DNA of 64,000 nt from Trichoplax adhaerens (Eukaryota; Placozoa; Uniplacotomia; Trichoplacea; Trichoplacidae): assembly GCF_000150275.1 (NCBI RefSeq), contig NW_002060957.1, forward strand, positions 248,001-312,000, given 5' to 3'. The notes beneath the pieces are model-generated. The model ran no database searches, was not told the origin of the DNA, and saw only the letters and a list, made by a program, of their open reading frames with translations. Below, one piece after another: positions 22,373-35,897 of this stretch. The stretch's first letter is position 1; each line of letters opens with the position of its first letter. The translations under genes and the position numbers were made by a program.

Positions 22373-25300
22373 TTAAAGTTTATTTTCAAGTCTTAGTTGT
22401 GGTAAAAGTTTTTCTAGGCAATACGCACTTTGCCTGATTTCATCCATGATTCCATTATACAAGGTACGGTATTCTTCTTCTCGAGTGTTATCACCAGCAA
22501 ATCGATAAATATCTGAAAGTAATTTACAGTAAGAGAAGATAATACAGCGACTCTTGTAAAATAAGCTAAATTGATAGCTATAGACATCGACTATGCTAGT
22601 GCGTACTGAAGTAACTTATGCATTAGTAGCTATCGTAAAAGGCTACCAACGACCTTTATATTAAGTGGTAGTAGAATTTTAGTAAAGCTACAGTGATGAC
22701 ATCGTCCTTGATTACTATAACAAACCTGACAGTAACAGTAAGGCAGAAATTTCAGTATAGTTATTAGAAATATTTCTTGCTATTTGTAGCGCCGAAGTAG
22801 CAACATCCAATGATTCCTACAAATTGAAAAATCGATTAGTTTACCCAGTGAATACTTAGTTATAACTCGGTTAGTTCATTCTTGAGACTGCCAAAACTTT
22901 AAAAGCAGGACCATGGCAATAGCTTTACCTGTAGTTTTCCTTGATGTAAAAGCGTATATCCAGTAAGCGATAAGCCAGCAGCAGTCATACTTAACATGTC
23001 AGCGTTGTAGGCCAGTTTAATCGCTTCACGAGATAAGGTTCTAGAGCGTACAAAATAAGTAATTATTTTTATCTTACATAGTTACTTTTAATTGCAGAGA
23101 CCGATAAGAGCTTCTGCTAGATTACCTAGCGTCATCGAATCTACTTGATTGAAATTGACTTATTGCGTGCACGAGATAAGATAGTGCAAGAAATTTGGTG
23201 TTCCTTACAAAAATAATATTCCGCAATAAGTGATGCTAATCATAGGATTAATTAATCTACTGTCTAAGATTCGATACCGAATTGGTAAATTCTCCGGCAT
23301 TGTTTCTTGTAAGATAGGCTCAGACTGTAACATAGAAATAATTTATTATAAACTGATGCATTTTCAACATATACAGTACTGATATGCACATAACACGTAG
23401 TACAACTATCGCAAAGCTAATGCATTCATACAGATTCGTAATATATTTATACCATATGACATTGTAAGAGTTTTAGATAAAACATACAATATCGTTATAT
23501 TTATCCTGATATATGCAGAGTCATAGATTAAAATAGTTACTTGTGATTTATAAATGATTACCAATCAGGTAACATAATGATCGAAATCTGAAGTTGTATC
23601 AATCGTTAAGTTCTAAAGGCTTAAGAATGTTTAACTATCAGTTACGTGGTGTTCCTTTCAGCGTACACAAGTATCAATATTTGCCTTATGTTCTTTGCAA
23701 ACCTTATTAGTTGTGGCTTCACTGTTAAGTACTACCATTGCTTGTAAGAGCTTTAAATATTCCTTTACGTCGTATCTTTGGGATAGCTTGAAATTAACAG
23801 AATCAATTGGTGTTTTTGTTATACAGTTGCAAATTGCTGCGAAGGTACGTTGACTAGGCCAAAAGTTAAACTGTAAATTTCTAAATGTTTGACAACACTT
23901 GTACTAAGATAATACTATATTCAATACGAAGTGCCTTTGCAATTTATATAGTGCATTATATGTATATATATTTATATAAGAGAAGTCTTTTCACCATAAA
24001 TGACGATAACTTACGTTGGTAGCAGAGTTGAAGTGATATTTTGCAAGATCCGTGTTGCCGAGATTCATAGCATACATTCCCTAAAGTCATTATAATTAAT
24101 TTATTCTTTTAGCGGCGTTGGGTAGAAATAGCAAGTATACTTTGCAAAAGTATAAAATAGCAATGATAAATTTATTCAATCCTATTTACCAATAGGGCGT
24201 GGACAGTGCTTCGCTCGGTACTTAATAACTGCTTGTTATTCTCATACAATTCAATAAGCGAACGCATCTGGAAGGACAGAAATCAAATTACCAAAGCATG
24301 TAAAATATAGCAATTGCCCGAATATTAAATAAATAGATTCTACGAAAATAATAACATTGGCCGTAGAATATTTTATTCTCGTCTTACTTACAGGCAAAAG
24401 CGCATTCGCAGGGCGACCAAGTAATAGATTAATAACTACCAGTTGTTTGAATATAAGCAAGCGATATAATGTCGACATAGAAGATCTAATTTCCATAGAA
24501 CGTGTGGCGTTCGTCGCTAATTCATCTAACTGATTTCTAGCCTTGTTAATATATTTATCAGCCTTTGCGATTTGACCACTATATGTATGAAATATGGATG
24601 TAATCTGCAGGGGAGGGTAAAAATCCAATAAGTGATATCACATATTTTTCAAGGTAAACTGTAACTTAAACAGTTTTATAACATTTAATTTTACATAACA
24701 TTAATTGCGAACGGTAATAAGCTATGGATAATTATAATAGTACAAGCAATTGCAATCCATACAATATAAGTTAGCACACAAAGTTCTTCATTGGATAACC
24801 AAAATAATGGAAGTATGTCCTCGTTTATTCTATCCCCTTCTGCCATTTCCAAATTAATAATATTAATAAGCAGGCACTTCTACTACAGCCCTAAAATAAT
24901 ATTAATAGCAATTTCTTATTACGTAGTATAATACCTGGCTTGGCAAGGGAAACAATTTGCTGTATTGACTGTTGTAGCTGCTTCAGTTGTACTGAAGCTT
25001 GTTTCATCTGTAGTATAAAATAAGATTTAATTGAAATATTTGTAAAAGTTGTGAGAAAATCGCAAGCGAAGAGATTCTACCTCGCCTACTGATATTAGGA
25101 AATAAACCCGAAAACAGAACAGATGTGCTTTGACTGGTTCTATAATACTAGGATGCACATTTAAATTCGCTATCAACACGTCAGATTCGTTGAATACGGG
25201 CGCCAGTTTAGAGTAATTTCCTTGAATTAAAGCTAGCTAAGAATTTTGAAGGGAATAATTATTAGGAAAGCGTAGAAAATTTTCGGCGTAAATAATTTTT

Positions 25301-27456
25301 ATGTCGATATAGTATAGGACTATATGTGTGTATAAAACATAATCTATACCTGCGCAATTGTGGCAAGTATTTGTAGCCTAAAAATTTAATTAAGAGTTCA
25401 AAAATTAAGCTTTGGTGTTATTTATGATTGATGTCTGCTTATCAACACTAGCTGTCATTTTTTAATTGATTTAAGTATTAAAGAGTTGTGTACATCTAGA
25501 TATTACACTGTACAATAACTAGTGCATTGTTAAATATATAACAATTTAGTTATTAAGTCGAACCTGACAACCCCATTTTGGTAGAAATACGATATACCAT
25601 CTTGCAGTATATTGAAAGCTCTATCAAAAGCGCCTTTTACATAGTATATACCCTAAAATAATAGCAATTGGACTTTAAGAAAATGATGTTGTTGACTTGA
25701 TGTGCTGAAGTATTAATTTATTAACTAGAAAATAGAATAGCAAAAGGCCATAAAGATTTCTGTGACATTGAAAAGTATTTACAGACGTTAACTAATCTAT
25801 TGCTTAAACGTTTCGCTTTTTCGTAATAAACAAAAATGTCTATCTATTTCTATTTTACACTATCGATCTCATAAATTGTTACTCACAACTAATTTAAATA
25901 TAACTCGATGATGCCAACGAGGATAGGTTCTTGTAAATTCTCTTATTCTTAAAAGCAAGTGTAGCGCATTGTCTAGCTGTTTCTGAAGGTATTAGTAAAC
26001 ATTGAATTTAGCAAGAATTACCTCGCTTTATCAATTAAAACAAACATTCAGTTCACATATAACTTCATAATTTGTTTCGTTACTTTACCATAGATTGGTA
26101 TTCTTCGGCAAGAAGGAAGGATAATTCTATTCTCATTTCGCTATTATCAGCAGACTAAAATTCAGAAATGGTTTAATATTAACAGGAAATAAATATATAG
26201 CGGTTAAAAAATTACAGTAGAGAAAGTTTAGTACTTCGTCTAAAGGAATCAAGAAGAAGATTATATATGTACAAGGTTTCTTTGTTAATGATACTACGAT
26301 GTTAGATTATAGCATTTTTATCAATTGTAATACTTCAGTTCGAAATTTGTACATTATCTATAGTATGGCTAAAATAACTTATTTTTTTGTCAATAGAAAC
26401 AAGCAGGTTATAGACCTGTCAATCAGACACTAGTAAAGTAAGGCGATACAGTATAAACTGTTGATAGGGCTTTTATATACGTATGGTGAACAAGGCAATG
26501 GTTAACAACATTATATGCGGCTGTGGTATTTTTTAAAGTATAAGTAAAGAATTCAGAGAAAGCTTCATTGGATATCGAATCTTCATATGAGTATTTCAAG
26601 AGTAAATTCGGTGGTATCAGTTATAATACAGCAACACCGTTGAGGATATTCCCATGACGTATGTATTATATTGCGCTACAGTGAGCAGTTGTAATAAGTA
26701 AGAATCTTGTGAAGCAAGAAGTAGCAGCTCGATATGAATAAAACGTCTAAGGACTAAATAATATCATTTCACTAAGAGAATAGACTTGCAGTATCCTACA
26801 TTGTGTAGACTTTGTTGCTTGTTGATGAAAGGTATCAAGACTAATAAACCTTGATCTGGAGAAAGTAAGTTATCATGAAGGTGAAATAAACGTATATCCA
26901 TCCCTAGCAACATACTACACAGTGTTAATCGTGATTAAGCATGGTGACTATACAATAACATAGAAAGTTGATCGTGTCCATCAGCAGCAAAAATATTAAA
27001 CGTTACTAGTGAATCTTAGAATATGTTTCTATGAAGGTAATGGTTAAAGGCAAGTGTACGTGGTAATGTCTGTTGGATTGAAGGCTAAGTCAGTTTACCT
27101 TGTCGCATTCTGTAACCTATGAATGAATATATGACAAAAAAATTAGGCTGTATTAAGATCATTATCGGATAGATAATAGCTGAAGACAGAACTGGTGAGA
27201 CTAAACTGCTTACCCCTTGATAAAAATAAGAAATCATTTCATTTCTATTGGAAGTATATTTTGCATAAATTTTGCCAAGTTGAAGGCATGCCTTGATACG
27301 ATAATACGACGGTAATTTGTACTTCAAGACAGCAGTCAGAGCACGAATAGCCAGGAGAATTTCAGGAGGATCAGATTGAATACTATAATCTGCCAGGGTG
27401 AATAATACCTGGTAATAATAATTATTATTATCCAGTTTTGGCAATTGGACAGCCAT
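22373..27456 (-). CDS. MAU2: MAU2/SCC4 cohesin-loading factor, 17 or more exons
   Basis: Exons, 5' to 3': 27214-27456, 26089-26154, 25887-25982, 25564-25652, 25350-25377, 25108-25236, 24935-25007, 24763-24839, 24392-24604, 24190-24267, 24015-24080, 23703-23870, 23278-23324, 23126-23203, 22929-23040, 22726-22816 and 22373-22512. Every junction is in phase; together 597 residues against about 613 in human. Matches run collinearly along the family: LADYSIQSDPPEILLAIRAL and KACLQLGKIYAKYT at the N-terminus, HTYSGQIAKADKYINKA in the middle, ALSYLVHAISQFQSSRFDDA near the end. MAU2 is a superhelix of TPR-like repeats that binds NIPBL/SCC2 and loads cohesin onto chromatin. Alignment leaves about seven residues missing after exon 1, probably a microexon in the 27213-26155 intron that I could not place. 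The donor after 25564 (GTTCGA) is weak. The start at MAVQLPKLDN is the one that leaves the family-conserved beginning intact. Confidence 0.95.
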
Positions 27457-28503
27457 CTTGTAAAAGGCAGTTGGAAGCGGTAAACTAGTGGATGAATTTG
27501 CTTTGTAACAGATTCTTAACAAATAGACGGATCAACTTTGAAAAGTTCAAAACAGGCTTTTCCTTCAAGTTTCAATCTTGTTTAATTATGGATTGAACTT
27601 GTATTAATATGTTGTTTGTATATATTATATCCTTGGTTCCAACGTTCACAATGGTTGTATCATCGTTGGTATCTCAGTATGGGATTGACGAGTAATGCTT
27701 GCATCAGTAAATAGTATCCATGACCCTATTTCACTTTCTGCAAGTCTGATCTGATCTCAATATGAATCTACTCGTAGCGTCGTTGTATAGTCTTCAAATT
27801 TGTAAATGGAAGGAAGATTTCTTTCAATATCCTTATGGAAAGTCTATAAAGTCATTTGGAATGGGACCAACGCCAGCACAATATCCATCGACATGGCAAC
27901 GATGAAGATTCAGGAACTGCGTGAATAGGAAGAGTCAGCCGCCAGCCGTATCGTGGCGCTCATGGGTATCGATTTTTGAATGGTATCGAAACATCGGACA
28001 GACTGACCGAAGGCCTAAGTCTGCGATGGACTAGTATCATCAGTTCTACACTCTACTGTACAGTGTACAGTAGGGTCTCAGTGTGTGTTTATGCTACAAT
28101 AGTGATGAGCCATACAGTACAGTAGTCTGTACTTGGACTTTTACTTTTGAGAACATAAATGTGCGTGCATATTGCCTCTTAGCATTATTACTCTGCATCA
28201 AAGTAAGGAACTGTGCAGGATTGGATATAAACAGTCAATGCCTTAAGCTCAATGGTGTAGGTATAGTAGGGAGATTAGGGCTTGAGAGACCTCCATTATT
28301 CTGTAAATATATACACTATATTATACAGTAGTTGTGTTTTTCACTTTCAGTCTTTACCCTTTCTTGTCCTGTTTGCTATGTAAAATCAGCCTATCGACAG
28401 TACTGTAAACTATAAACTGTCAAGGTGAATTGTAGAGTTCTGTCTATGTACAGTATAATATTATCTCGCGGCAGCTTCTTTGTCTCCTTGCTGAGTTTGT
28501 GCT

Positions 28504-28536
28504 CTGTTATATCGCTGCATAACAGCGATATAACAG
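28504..28536. repeat. Perfect inverted repeat, 14 bp arms, 5 nt loop
   Basis: Left arm CTGTTATATCGCTG (28504-28517), loop CATAA, right arm CAGCGATATAACAG (28523-28536). The arms match without error. It lies at the edge of the palindrome island but does not belong to the ACAGTACTGT family. Confidence 0.9.
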
Positions 28537-28747
28537 ATTCGTCCCTAATTTATGAATAGTCATGAACTACAAGTCCATGACTGCATTCGACTGGCAGTTT
28601 TTGTGATCGCTGTTTATCGTTGTACACAGTACAGTACTGTACTGTATACAGTGTATAGTACTGTAGTATTAACTTGAGAGTGTGTACAGTACTGTACAGT
28701 ACAGAACATGTACAGTACGCTGACTCAAAAGATAAAACCTTGACTGT

Positions 28748-28885
28748 GGACACCCCCTCGGATGGACGGACTTTTCATACCAGATAAGGCGATCAATGTC
28801 GAAAAAATAGTTCCAGTACTCATAGTTAGTACTGTACACTGTACAGTACTAACTACTGTACTGAAGATCTTCCGTGTCTGTTTGG
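28748..28885. repeat. Dispersed repeat, copy 1
   Basis: Shares ordered blocks with 40195-40310: GGACAC..C, GACGGACTTTT, ATGTCGAAAAA(A)TAGTT and GATCTTCC..TCTGTTT. The spacing between blocks is similar and the intervening bases have diverged. Identity of the parent element unknown. Confidence 0.65.
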
Positions 28886-30634
28886 AAATGACTCGTCCAG
28901 TACTGTACAGTACAGTATGTGTACTACTACAGTACCGTACTGTACTGGAATGCGCGAGCATGACATCAAATTGACGTCATGCGTAGAGTACTGTACTGTA
29001 CTGTACATTGTGTCACGTACTGTATACTGTACTGTACTGTCAGTCGGTCATACAGTACAGTACAATGCAGTATTTTGGATGTACTGTAGCGATAAAAGAA
29101 GACTAAGTAGAGCATAGTAACAGGCTATGCAATACAGTACTGCAGTACTGCACAAATGTACAATAAATAGCACTTACACTATTAAAGTCATTTACAGAAA
29201 ATCATGTATGGCACAATTTGTCGATCCAGTTTGGACAGAACTCTGTCCTTCCAATGCACTGTGCCAGACTTCATTCTTAGCGACGGTACCCAAATTCCGG
29301 AGGTAGCCAATGGGTACCAGGATGGAATCTGGTACAGTACACTGTACTGTGATCGTGGAGTACAGTATGTGGTACTGTAAGACCGTACTGTACTACTGTA
29401 CACGTGACTGCTTTCACAATGCCATTTTTCTCTTACCAATCCCTGATACTGTAGTCTATAGCGTGCGCTGTACAGTAGTGGACAGTAGACTACAGCCATA
29501 CAGTAGGAGTGCAACTCATTTGACAGCGTTAGTTCAATTGGCAGTTCTGTCCTCATCTTTGTGCGCCTGCCATTTTTCAAAGGAAAATCAGTGAAATTTT
29601 TCTCTTTTTCATGTAAGTTTCTCCTTTTTCTTCCATTTTATAGCTTATGGTAGAGCAAGATTAGCTTGTATTGCACCAATTGTTTAAGAAAGAGAATTCA
29701 TTTCTTGCCTGTGATCAAGAAAATGACCGTCAGTATCGTAGAATATGGACACATTAAACGTCCATGTGATCCCTTTGAATAAAGAAAAAGATTCACTAGC
29801 GATCCTTTTGCACAAACTGGCGATGATATAGTTCACTCCATTCGTGGACAATTTTGCCCCAAGTTGAATAGCGTTGGACTTTCTTAACCCTGCAGTACTA
29901 TTCTATAGTGGGTAGTAACAACTTAGTGCCAATGGATTCTATTTTAACGAGCAGTTGGATGCACGTTTTATCGACGCAATCATTTTTCGGCAAGTCAACT
30001 AAACATCGCTGTGCTACGGTAGATCAACTGCCAGACGTGATAATCCAAGCACTGTGCAGTTGGAGTACTTGTACTTGACTAAAAGATTGCATACAATCAT
30101 AATCATCCTTTGATGGATGGAATATAGGCATGTAGGAAACAGGAAGTAGTGGAATATTCTGCTCGACAGCTTTTGATACAAGAATGCAGTAGAAAAGATA
30201 TATTTTAAGCTGAACTGCACACAATCTGGCAAAAGCAAAAGTATACTGTACATCGATACAGATGGATCCATACATAGTTAGTTAACCACAGTTCTTACAT
30301 TTGTTGATAAATTCCATTGGCGACATACTACGCTAAGGAACATCACATAACAAGAAATTGACTTGCAAAGAGGAAAGAATATGTCAGTCGTAGTCATGGA
30401 TTGAATTCTAGCAGTAGCCAGTCAATGACCATCGCTCCCTAGAATGATAGACGTCAACAAATACTAGTCGCTAATGTATAACCACGATAAGATCAAGAGC
30501 GGAACTCTTAGGCTCTTCACTATTGGAAATAAAATTGTACAATAGTAGATATACAATATCCACCTAATCTTCTGTAATATTAGTCTTCTTATGAAATTTA
30601 TAGCTCGTTAAAGTAAAAGCCGAAAATTTTCTAT

Positions 30635-33600
30635 ATGGCCGATGTTGGTCCTGGTGGTGGAATGGAAAGAGACGACGGTGACGACGGTAATTATAACAAG
30701 ATAAATAATATTACAGTACAGTAATCGCGTATAGATAGATGCCATCATGTTCAACGTTTTCACATGTTAAATACTACAGTTGTACTGTACATCTACTCAA
30801 TACCGGTTGGACAGTATGCGCTCTTTGATCGAGAAATGTACTCGTATACGCGTATTGTTAGTGTTTGACGAAAGTCAATTTAATCTCATCTATCATAAGT
30901 GTTGATTGTAGAATAGCTTGGTAGTCAATTTATAATTAATACCATACTTTCGTACAGATTTATGTCCAATTTTCATGTTAGAAACATTTGGACAACGTTC
31001 ATACATGTTTATATATTAGACTAATTTACTACATTTTCTATGCAGGAGGTCGCGGTGAACAATTAAAACGCTCAGCTGATATTGATAACTATGATGAAGC
31101 GAAGAATAAGAGGGCTAAAACAGATGATTCCGATGTGGAAATTAGCGCCAGAGTTTTAATCCAGAGTCGGGTTAGTCGATTATGCTTTAATTGACGGATT
31201 AATGAATAAAAATCGTCTCCATTTTGAAGCGAATCGCTTTCGCATCATGTGATGAAATTTTGTTTTAAAATAATAACAATAAATTACATAGTTTAAGCGA
31301 AATAAATATCTTGTAAATTGCATAGTAGCTATTGTCATTCAGTTATGTCCCGCGAAATTGAAATTACTATCGCTTGCATTAGTGACAATTGCCGGCACTA
31401 GGACTTACTAGACTTACAAATTGCTGCATCATATGACATTGCTAATACCATCAGTAGCTAAAGAGTACAAACAAATCTTCAATTCAGTAGAGTGTAGCAA
31501 GGTCTATAGATTGTCTGCGTAAAAATACGCCTATAGTATACTTTCGCTATTCGTCTTACTGTAATTCTTTTTTTACATTGAAATATCGTTTATTGTTTCA
31601 CTTATATATTATAATTCAGCTTGATTTGATATTTTTATCTGTGAAACTTTGACGTTTTACAGAGACGTTCATTACAATAACCATAATATGATACTGTACG
31701 TACAGTATGTAGCTTTTAATCATAGATTATACTGACCTCTTCAGTTTGCAAAAATTGTTTTCACTTTCAACTCTACTTTCTAACTTGTAATGGATAGTTA
31801 GTACTATGCAGCACTTTGCTATGACTCTGTGATGGTAAGGTAAAGCAGCATCCAATATTTACTTATTGATTATCCGTATTTATCATTTATGATTTAATTA
31901 CTGTGATCATCTCAAGTATGTATAGAGATATGTAACTGTTACTTTTTACGTAAGTTAAGTTCGCCTTACGAATGTAGTGAGTGATTGTTAATCTTAATTA
32001 ATAACGTGTCGATAATACTTAATATGTTATTTCGTTTAGGATGCTGGCGGGATTATTGGCAAGGTACGTAAATTAAGAAAGACTGGAATATTATGCCCAT
32101 TGTGCTAATAGATATTTGCACAAAGCCATGGAATTATATGGCTATTCACTGGGATGATTGCTAGCATTTTCGTTATAAATAACTTGCAGCCGTAAAATCT
32201 TGGAAGAAATTCGGCGCTTTAATGCTATAGAGAAAATTGCTGACGTAATATATTCTTGGCTAACTCAGATGCTTATTAATTACCGTATACATTCCATATA
32301 TAGGGTGGTCTGACTATTAAACGTCTTCGTAGTGAGGTTAGTTAACTGTAGATAAATATATTTTCGTGTTTGCTCATTGCTCTTTCAAGATAGATAAATC
32401 TGTCCTAACTGATTCTTCCTAATGCCAACAATCTCCACCCTAACAGATAAAAGTAGTCTGTGTAATTAGTTATATTCGTTATTTGGAGACTTATGATGGC
32501 TAAGCTTCTACTATAGTCGTGATGATATCCAGTTTTGATATCCCTTACTGGTATTGTTTTGTATTGTCAGTGATACTTCTCATTTACGTGATTGCATTAC
32601 TTTATAATGATTCTAATATTAACAGTCGCTGGCATTGTACTCTCTTGAAGTATATTGTTTCATAACCTTAGAATTTAGGTCCTTGCGCTTTGTGAGCATC
32701 ATGGGCTTAATAATTTTCAGTATAAATTTTAAAAATTACTTTACTCAGTGCACTTGTGAGTTGTGACTGCTTGATGACGTATTTCATCTGTAGTACTCTA
32801 CTTTATGTAAGTAAATTTATACCTCACTTAAAGCTATACTTGTTAAATTCAATATTTTTCACTGTACAGTATGTTAAAATTAAAAAAAATTTTATGTATT
32901 CGAAAGTTTGCTCTATATTCCCCATATTGGAATCCTATTCTATCGTAGTACTGTCCTCACCCTAGAATTATGCTAGATATTATCCGAATCTTAATCCTAT
33001 GTTAACCTGTCCTATTCCAGTATAATGCTGTGGTATCAGTGCCCGAATCACATTCCACCGAGCGGTATGTCCCTATCTCCTTCCACTCTAATGTCATTGG
33101 TTATATGGTTTAAATTTATTTATGCTAAGCGATTTACTTTGTATAATTATGTTTATAAGTTAATAAATATAGCAATGTAGACTACAAACAAGGATGTTCT
33201 TGAAAGTGATATAAAAGACGATTTTTCATTGCTGCCAAAAATTTACAACCTATTCGACCAGTACCAGTAATAGCATTGGAAAATGCCCTTAAAGCCTCTT
33301 GTAGCAATTTTCCTATACGTTAGACTACTATCGATCTTGTTCAATACGTTACTTTTATACAGATATTTGAGAACCTGTATCGAAATATAAGTGTTATCTA
33401 CGGATACTTAGTCATATTTAATTTGCAAGGTATAACATTAACATATATTTTTATCTTTTATTTTAGAATATTGACAATCAAGGCTGGTTTAAAGAATGTA
33501 TTGTCTATATTTCATGAAGTTATCCCGAAACTTGGCGATGTATGAACATTAATTATGGCTTTGTTTCAATGGAGAAATATTAATGTTGTATTTTTTATTA

Positions 33601-35436
33601 ACATCAATCAACAGTATCGTGATCGCCCTGCTGATTCGGATAATTATCAGACAGAGGTCAATTTATTAGTACAGCAATCGCAAGTTGGTGGTATTATTGG
33701 TCGTGCTGGCTTTAAAATTAAAGAATTACGCCAGGTTAGTGTTGCAACTTCGTCGATTGTTTCGGTTGTATAGATTGACCTTGGGTAAATAATCAAATCT
33801 TGCAAGCACTAATTATTGTATTATTGTGTAGGAAACAAATGCTGGTATCAAGGTAAAATTATGAGATACCTTTTCTAAAGCTAGGTCGACGTTTTTAGAG
33901 ACCATGGCATTTTTTGCTTAAATCAGTTCTTGCAATCATAGATATTTGCAGATACAATGCCGCGTTCAACCGAAAGAGTTGTCTCTATTACAGGTATGAT
34001 TATAACGAATGTTATGTAATAATTGTACGCACACAGACATTGGCGTCCTATATTGCTAACGTAAGGTGGATTAAATTTTAGGTACTCCAGCTACGATTGT
34101 GAAAGCTATTCAGTCTATTTTGGAAATTCTTTTAGAGGTAATTTGAGAAGTTTGAATACCGTAATTTGGAAAATATTCTTACTGTAGATTATTTTATTTC
34201 GCTTATGAAATTAGTCGCCACCCAAGGGGCGCGTAGATCTTTATGATCCTGATAATAATTTATCACGAGGAGGTAGCAATTATCGAGATAATCGTTACCG
34301 TGATAATCAAATGCCACCAGCTAGTAGTAGTCGTGGATCGGATTGGCGATCTGAAGGCGATTATGATCGCCCTTACGACTACCCAAGAGGCCGAGGCAGA
34401 GATTACGATCGTGACAGCCGCAGTGGACCAGCCCGAAGGGGACGTCCACAATCAAATTGGGATTCTGATCCAAGATACCCTAATTACAGACGAGAACCTT
34501 CAAGTAGATATCCACCTATATCAGGTAGTCCTGAACATGGTCGACGTTATCCTAGGGATGATAGGGGTTATGAACGCGATTACGAACCAAGAGATAGACC
34601 GTTTTATGGAAGGGATTTTCAGGACTCCCCTCATCAACCACCGATGGATTATGGGCACGAGCCAGTTTCGGTAAGACCTTGTAGTGTACTATGGACGCCA
34701 TTAACTTCTCAAAGTCTGCGCGGTTACATTAACATTGGCTGAATGCATATTTGTTGCATGCAATTGTAATTTATGCTTGATGGTCTATTTTTAATAGCAT
34801 CAGCCAAAAGAACCAGCAGAAAGGCCAGTGTATGGAGGTATGTAACTTTACTATGAACTGTACAATTAATACTTGCATTTGAGGTATGATACTGACTTCT
34901 TTATCTGCTCATATTAAAGGCGATAGTCGTCGACAAGAGAAAGGACCAGCGACAGTACAAGTATCTATACCTAAAGATGTAAGAGATAACTTCCATGCTA
35001 AACTTTCAATTACCTTTATTGACTCGTAATTTCGATAAATAGTTAGCAGGTTCTATAATTGGGAAAGGAGGTACCCGCATTCGTGATGTCAGGTATACTT
35101 AACTTTAAAATTTTACCACAAAAATTTTTATGAATTCATCCAGATATGTGTTGTGGTGTATTTATCACTAAAATCTCTAATTTGGGTCTTATTTAGAGAA
35201 AGGAGCGGAGCTATGATTAAGATTGATGATGCCAGACCTGGTGAAGATTATCGGGTAATCACTATTTCTGGCGGTAAAGATCAGATTGATGAAGCTCATG
35301 GTTTGTTACAAGATTGGTAGGTTCAATGAGCTGCGACAGTTCCTTTTTAGTAGTTATAGTAGTGGCCTTACGGAGGCTATGTACTCACGAAAAATCTAAT
35401 TTTAGTGTTAGGCAATATTCCGGGAAACAATTTTGA
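30635..35436 (+). CDS. HNRNPK: hnRNP K, three KH domains, 16 exons
   Basis: Exons: 30635-30686, 31046-31170, 32040-32063, 32304-32336, 33021-33064, 33467-33539, 33615-33734, 33832-33852, 33942-33993, 34082-34137, 34215-34670, 34798-34837, 34920-34978, 35043-35092, 35197-35316 and 35406-35436. All junctions are in phase; 451 residues, against about 463 in human. KH1 lies at about 49-115 with the RNA-contacting GxxG loop GKGG at 66-69, KH2 at about 129-199 with GRAG at 146-149, and KH3 at about 372-441 with GKGG at 392-395. Between KH2 and KH3 is a 150-residue disordered Arg/Gly/Tyr/Asp-rich region opening with SPPKGRVDLYDPD, like the vertebrate SPIKGRAQPYDPN. The C-terminus VRQYSGKQF matches the family end. 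The N-terminus has an LKRS...NKRAK basic signal as in hnRNP K. It binds C-rich RNA and single-stranded DNA in nucleus and cytoplasm. Exons 3, 4 and 8 are only 24, 33 and 21 nt. Confidence 0.96.
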
Positions 35437-35891
35437 ATCTCCTATAAAACTGTTAAAGTTTCAGTTGCCCGATTAAGACTTCGAGAAATATCTAAAGATG
35501 GCGATAGTCTGATACCATGGCTTAATTATTCCTATTAAATTCCCTTTTTCGCCGTTACCTTTATAGAGTTGCGACTTTTGTGTTCAGGACAGATTTCATT
35601 TCGTCGCTTACATAACTGATTGTCTTCACATGTTGGTAAGCTAGGTTAAGGTTGGAGCCTCAAAGATCACTTAGATACTTGCTGACTGGCATCCTTCCCT
35701 GCTGTAGTTTCTATTTTTCTGTACAGTATATAATACATTACAGTAACAATTAATCGACATACTCTTTGTAAGTATGCTTGTGAAGAAATTAATTTATTAT
35801 TATGTATACGATCGACGATCGTCCTTTGCCCTTGAGTAGCTGATAAAGCTTTGTCTTGTATGTATCTTAATAGTGATATTATTGCATTGGA

Positions 35892-35897
35892 AATAAA
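35892..35897 (+). terminator. HNRNPK: Candidate poly(A) signal of HNRNPK
   Basis: AATAAA lies 456 nt after the hnRNP K stop codon in AT-rich sequence. From here to 37285 no gene is visible; part must be the 3' UTR of the convergent DET1 gene. Confidence 0.4.

Larger units (their letters stand above)
28040..29500. repeat. Second palindrome-rich island (ACAGTACTGT family)
   Basis: Clusters of TACAGTACTGTA and longer self-complementary variants at about 28050-28070, 28620-28720, 28815-28860, 28895-28945, 28985-29065, 29130-29145 and 29335-29400. Open frames on both strands here are Tyr/Cys/Val/Ser-rich translations of the palindromes and are not genes. The flanks 27523-28039 and 29501-30634 show no supported gene. 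Confidence 0.85.

Noticed and set aside
28550-29594. Open frames of 66-130 codons on both strands
   Set aside because: Composed of YCTVLYS-like translations of palindromes. The 29188-29580 minus frame has some non-repeat sequence but nothing I can tie to a transposase or other family.
30014-30275. Two overlapping minus-strand frames of about 85 codons
   Set aside because: Both frames are open over the same DNA with no preference, which is a mark of non-coding sequence.
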